64,000 nt of DNA from assembly GCF_003885045.1 (NCBI RefSeq), contig NZ_RHJS01000002.1:5015302-5079301 (forward strand). Direction: 5' to 3'. A program made the translations under genes and the position numbers. This document shows, in pieces, positions 39,422-49,300 of the stretch (position 1 is the first letter of the stretch; every line of letters begins with the position of its first letter). The notes beneath the pieces were generated by a model. That model worked only from the letters and a program-made list of their open reading frames with translations, ran no database searches and was not told the DNA's origin. The stretch is from Schaedlerella arabinosiphila. GTDB lineage: Bacteria; Bacillota; Clostridia; Lachnospirales; Lachnospiraceae.

Positions 39422-41500
39422 ATGTCGAAATTTCAAAAATACATATTTGATTGGGCGGAGTCTGCATGTCCTGTGTGGAAATCCACTATGGGGAGAAAAT
39501 TTGTCAGGCTTGTTTTTGTCTTTTTTGCTGCATTTTTGATTTCATTTTTTTTGCAGGGATGCCGGAAACAGACGCCGGAAGAATCAAATCTGGCCTTTGA
39601 AAAATTTACAAACGAGTTATTTTGTCAGGAAACATCGTCGAATACGATCAGCCTGCACTATACTCTGCGGAATCCGGAGGACTACGGAATCCAGAAAATT
39701 CCGATTACATACGGGATGTATGAAACGGATGAAAATATGGTGAGGGCTTCGGTGGAAAATATTCAGCGTGCATTGGAAGCATTTGACCCTGAGGAATTGT
39801 TTGTCTCGAATCAGCTGACTTATGATGTCCTGGATTATTATATGGAACGGCTGAAGGAGGACGCGGAGTTTACTTTATATGAGGAACCTCTGGGGCTGGT
39901 CAGCGGGATACATACGCAGCTTCCGGTATTGCTGTCGGAATATCAGTTTTATGACCGGGAGGATGTGGATATTTATCTGGAGCTGATGAAAAAAACGCCG
40001 GATTATTTCCAGTCGCTGATCGAATTTGAGCAGGCAAAATCGGATGCGGGGCTGTTTATGTCGGACAATGCGGCAAATCAGGTCATTGAGCAGTGCAGAG
40101 TATTTATGAATATGGGGGAGAGTAATTATCTGATTTCTACATTCGTAGACCGGATTCAGCAGTTAAGCGGGATCAGCGAGGAGGAGAGGAGTACTTATAT
40201 CCAGAGAAACGCGCTGATGCTCAGCAGTTATGTGCTTCCGGCGTATTCGAAGCTCAGCGCGGAGGTGCAGAGGATGATGGGGAGCGGAAAAAATGAACAG
40301 GGGCTTTGTTATTTTCCGGAGGGAAAGGAGTATTATGAGCAGGTCGTGAGGATGTCTACGGGATCCGAGAGGTCGGTAGCGGATATGAAAGAGCTGACGA
40401 AGAAGCAGATTGTAGAAGATTTGGAGGCCATGGAACGCGTCCTGGGAATTACGGAAAATGAAAAAATTGGGGATTTACCGCGGAGGGGGAATGCAGAGAA
40501 CAGTGGAAGTGCAGCGCAGGGGGAAAGTGTGGATAATGACGGAAGTGCAGCACAGGGGGAAAGTGTGGATAATAGCGGAAGTGCGTCACAGGGGGAGAAT
40601 ACGGAGAACAGCGGAAATGCAGCACAGGGGGAAAGTGTGAATAATGGTGGAAGTGCGTCGCAGGGGGAACATGTGGATTTAAGGGAGCAGGTATCTCAGG
40701 AAGCGGCGGCCTTGATTGGGAATCCGGAATTGGCGCATGAGGCGGCGGCTATGGATACCGCGAATCCGATCAGTATTTTGAATGGACTGAAAAAGGAGAT
40801 TGGGAAGGCATTTCCTGCGGCTCCGGATACTACGGTCAGTGTGAAATATGTGCCAGAGGCTCTGCAGGGAAATTTGAGCCCCGCGTTTTATATGATTCCG
40901 GCGATTGACAGCTATAAGGAAAATGTGATTTATGTCAACCAGGCCCACATGGGAAATCCGCTGATATTGTTTACCACACTTGCGCACGAAGGATTTCCGG
41001 GGCATTTGTATCAGAATGTGTATTATGCGGGGACGGACCCGGACCCGGTGCGCAGTATGTTCAGCATTGGAGGGTATATTGAGGGGTGGGCGACTTATGC
41101 GGAGATGTGCAGCTATTATTTGGCGCCGATCACGAAGGAGCAGGCGGTTATTTTACAGAAAAACAGTTCTATCATTCTTGGGCTGTATACGCTGGCTGAT
41201 ATCGGAATCCACTATGAGGGATGGAGCCGGACAGATCTTCTGGCATTTTTTTCCAATTATGGAATCCAGGATGTAAATACGGTGAACCGTGTCTATGACC
41301 TGATTCTTGGATCTCCGGGAAATTATGCAAAATATTATATTGGTTATGTGGAATTTCTGGAATTGAAAAAGAAGGCCGCGGCGGAAAAGGGGACGGATTT
41401 TTCACAGAAGCAATTTCATGAGGATGTACTCAAGACGGGGCCTGCGCCATTTGAGCTGGTGGAGAAATATATGGGGAAATGTGAGGATGGGGGAGAGTGA
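39422..41500 (+). CDS. DUF885 lipoprotein, putative zinc peptidase
   Basis: About 692-residue exported protein. Signal region KFVRLVFVFFAAFLISFFLQGC ends in a lipobox Cys. The C-terminal half is a DUF885 domain with the putative zinc motif HEGFPGH (from residue 522), the later EGWATYAE, and LGSPGNYAKYYIGY. DUF885 proteins resemble metallopeptidases, substrate unknown. Between the halves is a 60-residue low-complexity repeat. CGGAG precedes the ATG at 39422; a start at the later MGRKFVRL would give a more normal signal peptide but has a weaker ribosome site. Confidence 0.85.
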   Translation: MSKFQKYIFDWAESACPVWKSTMGRKFVRLVFVFFAAFLISFFLQGCRKQTPEESNLAFEKFTNELFCQETSSNTISLHYTLRNPEDYGIQKIPITYGMYETDENMVRASVENIQRALEAFDPEELFVSNQLTYDVLDYYMERLKEDAEFTLYEEPLGLVSGIHTQLPVLLSEYQFYDREDVDIYLELMKKTPDYFQSLIEFEQAKSDAGLFMSDNAANQVIEQCRVFMNMGESNYLISTFVDRIQQLSGISEEERSTYIQRNALMLSSYVLPAYSKLSAEVQRMMGSGKNEQGLCYFPEGKEYYEQVVRMSTGSERSVADMKELTKKQIVEDLEAMERVLGITENEKIGDLPRRGNAENSGSAAQGESVDNDGSAAQGESVDNSGSASQGENTENSGNAAQGESVNNGGSASQGEHVDLREQVSQEAAALIGNPELAHEAAAMDTANPISILNGLKKEIGKAFPAAPDTTVSVKYVPEALQGNLSPAFYMIPAIDSYKENVIYVNQAHMGNPLILFTTLAHEGFPGHLYQNVYYAGTDPDPVRSMFSIGGYIEGWATYAEMCSYYLAPITKEQAVILQKNSSIILGLYTLADIGIHYEGWSRTDLLAFFSNYGIQDVNTVNRVYDLILGSPGNYAKYYIGYVEFLELKKKAAAEKGTDFSQKQFHEDVLKTGPAPFELVEKYMGKCEDGGE
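40499..40678 (+). repeat. 36-bp minisatellite, 5 copies, in the DUF885 gene
   Basis: Five 36-bp units encode 12-residue repeats of the type NSGSAAQGESVD, with small changes in each copy. It forms a Ser/Gly/Asn-rich linker. Unit length is divisible by three, so expansion or loss keeps the frame. Confidence 0.92.
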
Positions 41501-41507
41501 AAGAGAT

Positions 41508-41537
41508 GGCTGATCGACGGTGGTCAGCCGTTTTTTT
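41508..41537 (+). terminator. Terminator after the DUF885 gene
   Basis: GGCTGA / TCAGCC stem with a 10-nt loop, then G and a run of seven T. Confidence 0.85.
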
Positions 41538-41580
41538 GTTGGAAAGCCTGCGATAGTGAACAGTTTAAAATTTGGGAAAT

Positions 41581-41721
41581 ATGATATATACGGATTCGGA
41601 AATCATGAATCTGCTGGCTAATGGAATTGAGAAGAAGCATTATATGGAAGACGGGACGTTCGGTTATTCGGAGGGAGTGGATGCGTTACAAGAAAAACAG
41701 GTGGTCAGGACGGAGATATAA
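41581..41721 (+). pseudogene. Possible remnant of a DUF3502-type solute-binding protein
   Basis: 46-codon frame with IMNLLANGIEKKHYMEDG and YSEGVDALQEK. This resembles, from memory, the region of LplA/DUF3502 sugar-binding lipoproteins that reads (I/M)NLLNYGIEG.HY. There is no good ribosome-binding site. If right, it is a small fossil of a lost ABC importer; it could also be a chance frame. The rest of 41538-41859 shows nothing. Confidence 0.3.
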
Positions 41722-41859
41722 TACAGGATAAGCATATGGGACAGGCAGAAGGAAATATATTGATATAGGGCTGCAAAAAGAGCGGCTGCCGCGCCGGATA
41801 TTACGGGGTGGATCTGTTCTGTATATGCGCGGCCATGACTATAACATTCGGGAGGGGCT

Positions 41860-42489
41860 ATGAATTATCTTTGGGCTGGTATGATCATTGTGGGAATTAT
41901 TTTCGGCGCGTTTAACGGGAAGATGCCGGAGGTTACCAATGAGGCGCTGGATTCCGCGAAGGAGGCGGTGACGCTGTGCATTACCATGATGGGAGTGATG
42001 TCGTTCTGGGTGGGGATGATGGAGATTGCCTCCAAGTCCGGGGTGATCGAGCTTGCTTCTAAAAAAATGGGGCCGCTGCTCAGGTTTTTATTTCCCGGGA
42101 TTCCGGAGGGGCATCCGGCAAAGGAGCATATTGCGGTGAATTTTATCTCGAATTTCCTTGGGCTTGGGTGGGCGGCTACCCCTGCAGGATTGAAGGCTAT
42201 GGAGGAATTGGAGAAGCTAGAGGAGGAACGGAGAAGGTATGACGGGAAGAGGACGGCAGGAAAAAGGCGGGCGGTTCCGAGAGGGGTGGCGAGCAATGAG
42301 ATGTGTACGTTTTTGATACTGAATATCTCGTCGCTGCAGTTGATTCCGATGAATGTGATTGCTTATCGGTCACAATATGGGAGCGTGAATCCGACGGCAA
42401 TCGTGGGGCCGGCGATCGCGGCGACGGCGGTGAGTACGGCGGCGGCGGTGGTGTTTTGTAAGGTCATGGAATGGAAGCGGAGGATATAA
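41860..42489 (+). CDS. spmA: Spore maturation protein A
   Basis: 209-residue membrane protein: MNYLWAGMIIVGIIFGAFNGK start, MGVMSFWVGMMEIASKSG and NFLGLGWAATPAGLKAMEEL are SpmA signatures; the C-terminus VMEWKRRI is basic. A charged cytoplasmic insert (LEEERRRYDGKRTAGKRRA) is longer than usual. GGGAGGGG precedes the ATG. The last 35 bp, including the stop, are copied 865 bp downstream. Confidence 0.92.
   Translation: MNYLWAGMIIVGIIFGAFNGKMPEVTNEALDSAKEAVTLCITMMGVMSFWVGMMEIASKSGVIELASKKMGPLLRFLFPGIPEGHPAKEHIAVNFISNFLGLGWAATPAGLKAMEELEKLEEERRRYDGKRTAGKRRAVPRGVASNEMCTFLILNISSLQLIPMNVIAYRSQYGSVNPTAIVGPAIAATAVSTAAAVVFCKVMEWKRRI
42455..42489 (+). repeat. Direct repeat, copy 1 (spmA 3' end)
   Basis: 35 bp from TTTGTAAGGTC to GGATATAA, the end of spmA. 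It matches 43320-43354 at 34 of 35 positions. Confidence 0.9.
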
Positions 42490-42505
42490 ATTCTCCGCTT
42501 TTTTT
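42475..42505 (+). terminator. Terminator overlapping the spmA stop
   Basis: AAGCGGAG (42475-42482) / CTCCGCTT (42493-42500), then five more T. The left arm encodes the last spmA codons. Confidence 0.85.
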
Positions 42506-42557
42506 GGTATGACACGCTATTGTTGGAAAAATCTATAAAGGATTATGGCACATAAAG

Positions 42558-43080
42558 CTAAATCTCACATGTTTCCTTTAAATGATATATTTCTGATAAT
42601 GGCAGTTTGGTGATCTCCGCAATCTCTTCGGGTGTATCTTTTCCTCTGATAATTAGGCGGAGAGCAAATTCCTTTGTTGTTTTCAATGCTGTTTCCAATG
42701 CTGTTTCATTACGCATTTCTTCTAACATCCGGCACATAATCAACACTCCTTCCTCATCACTTTTAAAGTAGCGCACTCTGTAGGCCAATATCTTATAATT
42801 CATATCAGACGGGTCGGTACATGAGAAATCATGCATAAGCCGTCCTAAAGTAGTTTCATCCTGAATCTGTGAATTTACATAAATGATATGGGCATCATCC
42901 CAAAAATAATTCCCGGTTCCGTGACATTTACATCAATCAAACTAGAGTGGTATCTTGCCCGTTTTGGGATTGAACCCCGATCACTGCGCTGTATTTCGAT
43001 GTTCAGTACATTTCCAGCACTGTCAATAGAAAGTATATCGAGCCTTGCGGAACGCCCTTGGAGATTTTTTATATTATATT
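42558..43080 (-). pseudogene. Broken PD-(D/E)XK nuclease family transposase (Rpn-like)
   Basis: The minus strand encodes pieces of an Rpn/PD-(D/E)XK transposase: GRSARLDILSIDSAGNVLN then IEIQRSDRGSIPKRARYHSS, with the catalytic Asp and ExQ, and after a break VNSQIQDETTLGRLMHDFS and the intact C-terminal 92 codons. The N-terminus is missing, and a deletion of roughly 50 codons with a frameshift occurs near 42910. The family promotes RecA-independent recombination. It lies between the two copies of the spmA 3' end. Confidence 0.75.
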
Positions 43081-43371
43081 AACTCTATTATCCATATAAA
43101 ATTATCTATGTAATAGTGTTCGTATAACGATACTAAAAATACAGAAAAGGGGAAAGAAATTTTTGCGTTGAGTTTGTCTATGTTTTCCTGCCCCGTTCAT
43201 TTTGCCCAATATTCTTTTTTCACCACTTTCCGTTCTGCTGGGGTGAGAAATCTATCTGGTGCAGATTTTCACGATGGCACATATCCATGACAGACTGCTT
43301 TAAATAAATCAGATAATTCTTTGTAAGGTGATGGAATGGAAGCGGAGGATATAACATCTTCCGAAAGTATA
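43081..43371. other. Gene-free stretch
   Basis: About 290 bp without a supported gene. A short minus-strand frame (FLTPAERKVVKKEYWAK) looks protein-like but has stops on both sides and could not be assigned. It contains the second spmA-end copy (43320-43354). Confidence 0.45.
43320..43354 (+). repeat. Direct repeat, copy 2 (duplicate of spmA 3' end)
   Basis: 34 of 35 bases match the last 35 bp of spmA (G for C at the eleventh position). The terminator's right arm is not duplicated in the same form. Confidence 0.9.
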
Positions 43372-43400
43372 TTGAGAGAAACTGCTTTTTAGGGTATACT
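43372..43400 (+). promoter_or_regulatory. Promoter before the AAA-ATPase gene
   Basis: TTGAGA (43372-43377), 17 bp, TATACT (43395-43400), about 115 bp before the start codon. Confidence 0.6.
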
Positions 43401-43516
43401 AAGTAAAAGAGTATAGAAAGGTGGTAATGGAACTTGTCAATTTACAAAGACAAGTAATACAATCTCTTAATGGCTTGTCGGATAGATGAATGATAAACAA
43501 TGAGGAGCGTGCAGGC

Positions 43517-45115
43517 ATGGGTATATACTTAAATCCGGGAAATGAACAGTTTACGGCTTCTATCAACTCTGAATTGTATGTGGATAAGACGGAACTGATA
43601 AAATATACGAGCAGCCGTATCGGAAAAGACAGGCCATTGATCTGTTCCAGCAGACCGAGGAGGTTTGGAAAAACAATGGCGGTAACTATGTTGTCAGCAT
43701 ATTACAGCAAAGGATGTCATTCTGAAAGGTTGTTTGCTGGGCTTAAAATAAGTCGGAATGAATTTTTTAAAGTACATCTAAATAAGTATAATGTAATTTT
43801 TTTGGATATTCAGTGGATGTACGGGAATGCACTTGAGGAAATGAAAAGAAATTCTTCTGTTAAGGTGGTGAGTTATATTCAGGAACAGGTGATATCCGAG
43901 TTAAGAAAGGAATATCCAGAATGTGTCTTGGACACGGACATTTCATTGCCTTCTGTATTGGCTAAAATTAATGCTGAGACAAAGGAACAGTTTATCATTA
44001 TGATTGATGAGTGGGACTGCCTGTTCCGAGAGGACAAAAATAATGAGAAGCTTCAAAAAGAATATATTAATCTATTAAGAGGTTTATTTAAAGGGACACC
44101 ATCAGGGGCATTTTTAAAGCTTGCATATATTACGGGGATTTTGCCAATTAAGAAGTACGGCACACAGTCAGCTTTAAATAATTTCCGAGAGCATACAATG
44201 GTCAGTCCCAGACAGATGGCGGAATATGTTGGTTTTACAGAGACAGAAGTAAAGGCTATTTGTAAAGAACATGATATCCCATTTACAGAGATGCAAAGAT
44301 GGTATGATGGATATTATTTTGAAAAGGCAGGACATATTTATAGCCCTAATTCTGTAATTGAAGCCGTAGACAGCGGGGAGTTCGGAAATTATTGGTCTGG
44401 AACAGAGACGTATGAGTCTTTGATGGCGTATATTGCAATGGATTTTGATGGACTAAGACAGATGATTGTAGATATGCTGGGAGGTCAGGGATGCAGTATT
44501 GATGTAGAATCATTTCAAAACGATATCACTTCATTTAACTCTGCAGATGATGTAATTACGCTGCTGATTCATCTGGGATATATGGCTTATGACGGTAAAA
44601 CAAAAAAAGTTTTTATTCCGAATGATGAGGTAAGGAGTGTTTTTCTGCGGGCAATTAGAAATGATGGGTGGGAGGAGGTAATGAAGGCAGTCAGCGCATC
44701 AGAAGCCTTGCTTAAGGCGACTTTGGCGATGGACGAAAAAACTGTGGCGCAGATGATACAAGAAGTCCATATGCATAGTTCTTCCAGTTTGATATATAAC
44801 AATGAGATTTCTTTGAGCAGCGTGATTGCGTTGGCATATTACAGTGCTTGCAGAGATTATACTCTTATAAGAGAACTGCCGGCAGGAAAGGGGTTTGCTG
44901 ATATGGTATTCCTTCCTAAACGTACATCTTTAAATCCGGCGTTGGTTCTGGAACTAAAATGGGATAAAACTGCTGAGGGAGCGATAAGCCAGATTAAAAG
45001 TAAAGGATATGTGTCAGCCCTTAAAGAGTATAAGGGAAATATTTTGCTTGTTGGAATAAATTATGAAAAGAAAAATAAGAAGCATGAATGCAAAATAGAA
45101 AGGTTTAAAATGTAA
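43517..45115 (+). CDS. AAA-ATPase-like protein with C-terminal PD-(D/E)XK nuclease domain
   Basis: 532-residue protein of the AAA-ATPase_like plus PDDEXK_9 family, expanded in gut Firmicutes and Bacteroidetes; function unproven. The start MGIYLNPGNEQF, YVDKTELI, and ATP-binding SSRPRRFGKTMAV are typical; Walker B is FIIMIDEWD. The C-terminal nuclease fold shows GKGFADMVFLP and PALVLELKWD, giving D, E and K of the motif. An upstream ATG at 43490 keeps the frame, but GAGGAG with 9-nt spacing and family starts support 43517. A defence or mobile-element role is possible, not shown. Confidence 0.88.
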   Translation: MGIYLNPGNEQFTASINSELYVDKTELIKYTSSRIGKDRPLICSSRPRRFGKTMAVTMLSAYYSKGCHSERLFAGLKISRNEFFKVHLNKYNVIFLDIQWMYGNALEEMKRNSSVKVVSYIQEQVISELRKEYPECVLDTDISLPSVLAKINAETKEQFIIMIDEWDCLFREDKNNEKLQKEYINLLRGLFKGTPSGAFLKLAYITGILPIKKYGTQSALNNFREHTMVSPRQMAEYVGFTETEVKAICKEHDIPFTEMQRWYDGYYFEKAGHIYSPNSVIEAVDSGEFGNYWSGTETYESLMAYIAMDFDGLRQMIVDMLGGQGCSIDVESFQNDITSFNSADDVITLLIHLGYMAYDGKTKKVFIPNDEVRSVFLRAIRNDGWEEVMKAVSASEALLKATLAMDEKTVAQMIQEVHMHSSSSLIYNNEISLSSVIALAYYSACRDYTLIRELPAGKGFADMVFLPKRTSLNPALVLELKWDKTAEGAISQIKSKGYVSALKEYKGNILLVGINYEKKNKKHECKIERFKM

Positions 45116-45207
45116 TCAGGCCGGGGATTAAGCAAATGGGCTTCCTGAGATTTTGTATATTGATCAGAATGGAAATGATAGAATAAAAAATAAACGGAGG
45201 TATGAAA

Positions 45208-46212
45208 ATGGAATATAAGGAGTTTGTCAGCGAACTGCAAAAAAAAATTGAGGAAAAGAAACAGGAACTGGGTTATAACAAAATGGTCTTCATTGAGGAT
45301 GGAGCCACATCGACGGATGAAAAGGAGCTTTCTATTATACGTGAAACAAACATCAAATATCACAAAACGGAGTCGGATGTGCTGATTGGTGATTATATCA
45401 TCCTGTACCAATATAAGGATCAGAGAGAACAGATGTGCAGGTTTGACTGCGGGCAGTTGTATCAGAAGTATGAAAATGACAGTTGGGAGGCTGTGTGGGA
45501 ACAGATTCTTTCTTCGATGGATTCCAGCAGAAAATTTATGGAACTGGGAATTATAAATCTGATCGAAAAAAATGAGTATGACCTGTTGAAAGACAAGCTT
45601 TTTATCCGACCGCTGAATTTCAATGACCACCGATATGAACTGAAAAACCATATTTACAGGCGCGTCGGCGATATGGTGCTGGTGCTCTATATTCTTGCAA
45701 GTGATGAAAATGACGGCAAAAGACATGATGTAATGTCTATTAAGATACCTAAATCTTCCATGCAGGCATGGGGGATAGCTGAAGAAGAAGTGTGGGAGAA
45801 TGCGCTGAGCAATACATACATCATGGCGCCGCCGCGTATATACTTAAATGCGATGGACATCGTAAATCCACCTTATCACAGAGGCGCGTTCATGGCGTTG
45901 AACAGTGATATCACTTCACTTGCACCGAATGCAGTGCCGACTGTGACAACGACAGCGCAGATAAACGGCGCAATTGCCATGTTTTATCCCGGAGTAATGA
46001 AGCGTATAGCAGAGCTTTTCGGAGACGATTATTATATCGCTTTTACAGGCACCAGCGAAGCCAGACTTCATAAAAAAGGCACGATCCAGCCACGAAATAT
46101 ACTGATGCGGATCAAGCAGATGAACAAAGCCTTCGATCCGTCAGAAGTCCTGTCGAACAAGGTCTATTTGTACGAAACAGCGAATCAGGAGATGAGACAA
46201 CTGGAGCTTTGA
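45208..46212 (+). CDS. DUF5688 family protein
   Basis: 334-residue protein of the DUF5688 family, common and often multi-copy in Lachnospiraceae, function unknown. It begins MEYKEFVSELQKKIEEKKQ, with a mid-region MELGIINLIEKNEYDLLKDK, then PPRIYLNAMDI and a C-terminal ALNSDITSLAPNAVPTVTTT and LYETANQEM. No signal peptide or membrane segment. GGAGG lies 7 nt before the ATG at 45208. Confidence 0.75.
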   Translation: MEYKEFVSELQKKIEEKKQELGYNKMVFIEDGATSTDEKELSIIRETNIKYHKTESDVLIGDYIILYQYKDQREQMCRFDCGQLYQKYENDSWEAVWEQILSSMDSSRKFMELGIINLIEKNEYDLLKDKLFIRPLNFNDHRYELKNHIYRRVGDMVLVLYILASDENDGKRHDVMSIKIPKSSMQAWGIAEEEVWENALSNTYIMAPPRIYLNAMDIVNPPYHRGAFMALNSDITSLAPNAVPTVTTTAQINGAIAMFYPGVMKRIAELFGDDYYIAFTGTSEARLHKKGTIQPRNILMRIKQMNKAFDPSEVLSNKVYLYETANQEMRQLEL

Positions 46213-46309
46213 TCAATCCGACGGCTATAGCGGTTCACAAAAAAATCACAAACCTGAGAAACGGTTCCATAAGAGGCAAATATTACAAGAAAAATTTTTG
46301 TTACAGCAC

Positions 46310-46338
46310 TTGTATAACAGATCATCCGTCTGTATAAT
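46310..46338 (+). promoter_or_regulatory. Promoter before the surface-protein gene
   Basis: TTGTAT (46310-46315), 17 bp, TATAAT (46333-46338), 55 bp before the start codon. Confidence 0.6.
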
Positions 46339-46392
46339 AAGATTCCGGCAGAGAAATGAATGCCGAAACAAAACAGACAGGAGAAAAAATGA

Positions 46393-49300
46393 ATGACAAA
46401 ATGGAAGAAAAATGCTAAAAAAGTACTGGTATTTTTTCTTGTTTTTGGATTCATCGGCGGAATGATGGATCATTTGCGGGTAACTGCGTCAGCAGCGGGA
46501 ACAGAAGGAGAACAATTTCCAGGCACAGCAGCCGGCGTGACAGAAGATGAAACTGACAAATCCGAATGCGTATGCGTGCTTGCATGCACGGAAGAGGCAA
46601 AGTCGGCGGACTGCTCTCTGTGCAGGGAAGACGTTTCGGCCTGCAAAGGCCGGTCTCCGGAAGATCAGACGGGAAAACAGCCGGATGAAAACGGGGGCAT
46701 GGAATCAGAAGATACAAAACCAGAGGATACGGATTCAAAAAACCCGGAATCAGAGGATACAGAGTCAGAGAATTTGGATTCAGCGGATCAAGATAAAAAT
46801 GAGTCCGCAGGGATTTTGGCAGATTTGGAGGCGGCCCGGGTGGAAGAAATGATCAAAGAGCTTCCTTCACTGGAAGAGCTGAAAGCATTTGACCAGGAAG
46901 CGTTAAAGGCGGCTTATGAGCAGATCCAAAATGCGTTTGACGCATTTGAAAGTCTGGATGACAGCCAGAAAGCGATGCTCCCCGGAGCGGAGGAGCAGTT
47001 GAAAGAACTGCTGGAATATTTTACAACATTGATCATGCCGCTCTCAGCAACAGACGAAGATATAGAAAGAGCGCGGGACGCGATGACAGAGGCGATGGTC
47101 AACTGGGAGAGTGAAATTGATTTATCCGGCTATAACCTTACGGAAGAGGACATGAAAAAGATTTGCCCGGAGGTGATAGAGGATAACCCGGATCTCTTTT
47201 ATGTGATGGATTACATTTACTTTACGGAACCAGGCACCGGGATTGTCCAGAATTGCAAGTTTACTTACAGTTCAGAGTATGACCGGAGCAGCGTTGCGGA
47301 GTACATGGCCGCTATCGACAAGGCATTTTCCGAGGTCATTGAAAATAATATGACCGATGAGCAGAAAGCCACGGCGCTGCATGATTATCTGGTGCAGCAT
47401 ATGGTTTACGACCAGAACGCGAACAACAATCTGGGGATTGAAAAGCGAAATGCATACGAAGCGCTGGTCAACGGCATAGGGGTCTGCCAGGGGTATACCC
47501 TTGCTTATGCCGCACTGCTGAACAAAGCAGGGATTGAGGTGGATTACTGCAAAAGCAAATCCATGAACCATATTTGGAATTACGTGAAACTGAACGGAAA
47601 CTGGTATCATGCGGATCTTACATACGATGATGCAACTTCCGCCAGCCAGACCGGGGAGACCGGACATGTAAAGCATGATTATTTCCTGCTCAGCGATACA
47701 GCTATGAGCAGCAAAAACCATAGCTGGGATGCCAACGATATCACATGCGCGGATCCGTCCTATGACAATTCCTGGCATAAGACCGCGCCTATAAAGGAAT
47801 CTGCGATTTATACGGTGAATGGCAGTTCCTATTATCTTAAAAAAGAAACGGTGGTCAACAACGCGGATATTTGCCGCGGCGCATCGTTGATCAAAAGAGA
47901 CGCCAATGGAAATGAGACCCAGGTGGGAAGCTACGATATAGAAAATCTGGGAAATGGATGGCCCATGTTTCCGATGAGCTTTTCCAGACTTTCCTGCTCC
48001 AGAGGAATCTTATATTTTAATGTAGGAAATGCAGTCTATTCCTTCCAGCCATCCGTAGATGCGGAGCCGGTGAAAATTTACCAGTATGCGGATCAAGGCG
48101 GCCGGATCGTGACCGGACTGCTGGCGGAAGGAAACAGGATGACGCTGGAGATTTCTTCCAAGGCCGGAGCGATTGAGGAAAAGATCGTTGTATCTGCAGA
48201 AGGCGGGGAAGAACAGAAGGATTTTGGTTTCGCGGAAGATGCAAAGGCAGTCACTTACGGAGAACCGGAATTTACCATGACCGCCCAGGGAGCGGCGGAA
48301 GGAGCGGCTGTCAGCTACAGCAGTTCAGACCCTTCGGTGGCGTCGATTGATCCGGCATCTGGACTGGTCAGGATTCTGAAAGCAGGCAGCACAGTGATCA
48401 CAGCCACGGCATCAGCCATCGGAAACAATCCGGAAGAAACGAGCACCTGCAGCCTGACAGTTTCCCCGAAGGCATTGGAGTGGGATACAGGCGCACTGGA
48501 AGCGGCGGACAGGCTGGATCTGATCAAAGACCTGAAAGCCACCCTTTACGGGGAACTGAGAGTGAAGGGAATCCTGGAAAAGGATGCTGAAGAGGTTTTA
48601 TTCGACTGCCCGGCAGATAAGCTGTCCGGCGTCTATGAGACCGCGGCGGCAGGCAGCCAAAAAGTAACGCTTTCCTGGAAGAGCGCCCAGGACGAAGCGT
48701 CCCTCCAGGGAAATGGAAAAGAAAATTATACCATGCCTGTGGCTCTGCCGGAGATCACCGGCAGGATCAGCGCGTCCCAGGAGTTTCCCATGGATCCCGT
48801 GGATGGAAATGATTTCAAGATAGACGTGGAGAGCAGCATTACCCAGGTTCCGGATTCTTTTCAGAATAAAGAACATCTGAATACGCCCGGCAAGATCGAG
48901 CAGGGGATGAAGCTGAAGATCCGGGAGAAGGACAGCGGCATTGCGGAAAAGGATATAGCAGTTTACGATGTGGAGCTTCTTGTAAATATCAACGGAGCAG
49001 GATGGGAGAAGGTGACGAAAGACAATTTCCCGTCAGAGGGATTGACAATGACACTTCCTTATCCGTCCGGTACGGGAGAAAATACACATGATTTCATGGT
49101 AACCCATATGTTTACTGAGGATATGAATGGATTTCTCGCGGGGGATGTGGAATATCCTGCAGCGGATAAGACAGAGAAAGGAATTACATTTAAGGTAAAC
49201 GGACTCTCACCGATTGCCCTAGGATGGAAGGCGGCGGACAATGGTTCTTCAGATGGAAGCGGAGACGGTGAAGGAGAAGGAAGCGGCGGCAGCGGTAACG

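Noticed and set aside
40499..40678. CRISPR-like array
   Set aside because: Repeats are contiguous 36-bp units without spacers and lie in frame inside a gene, so it is a minisatellite; no CRISPR array or cas gene was seen anywhere in the window.
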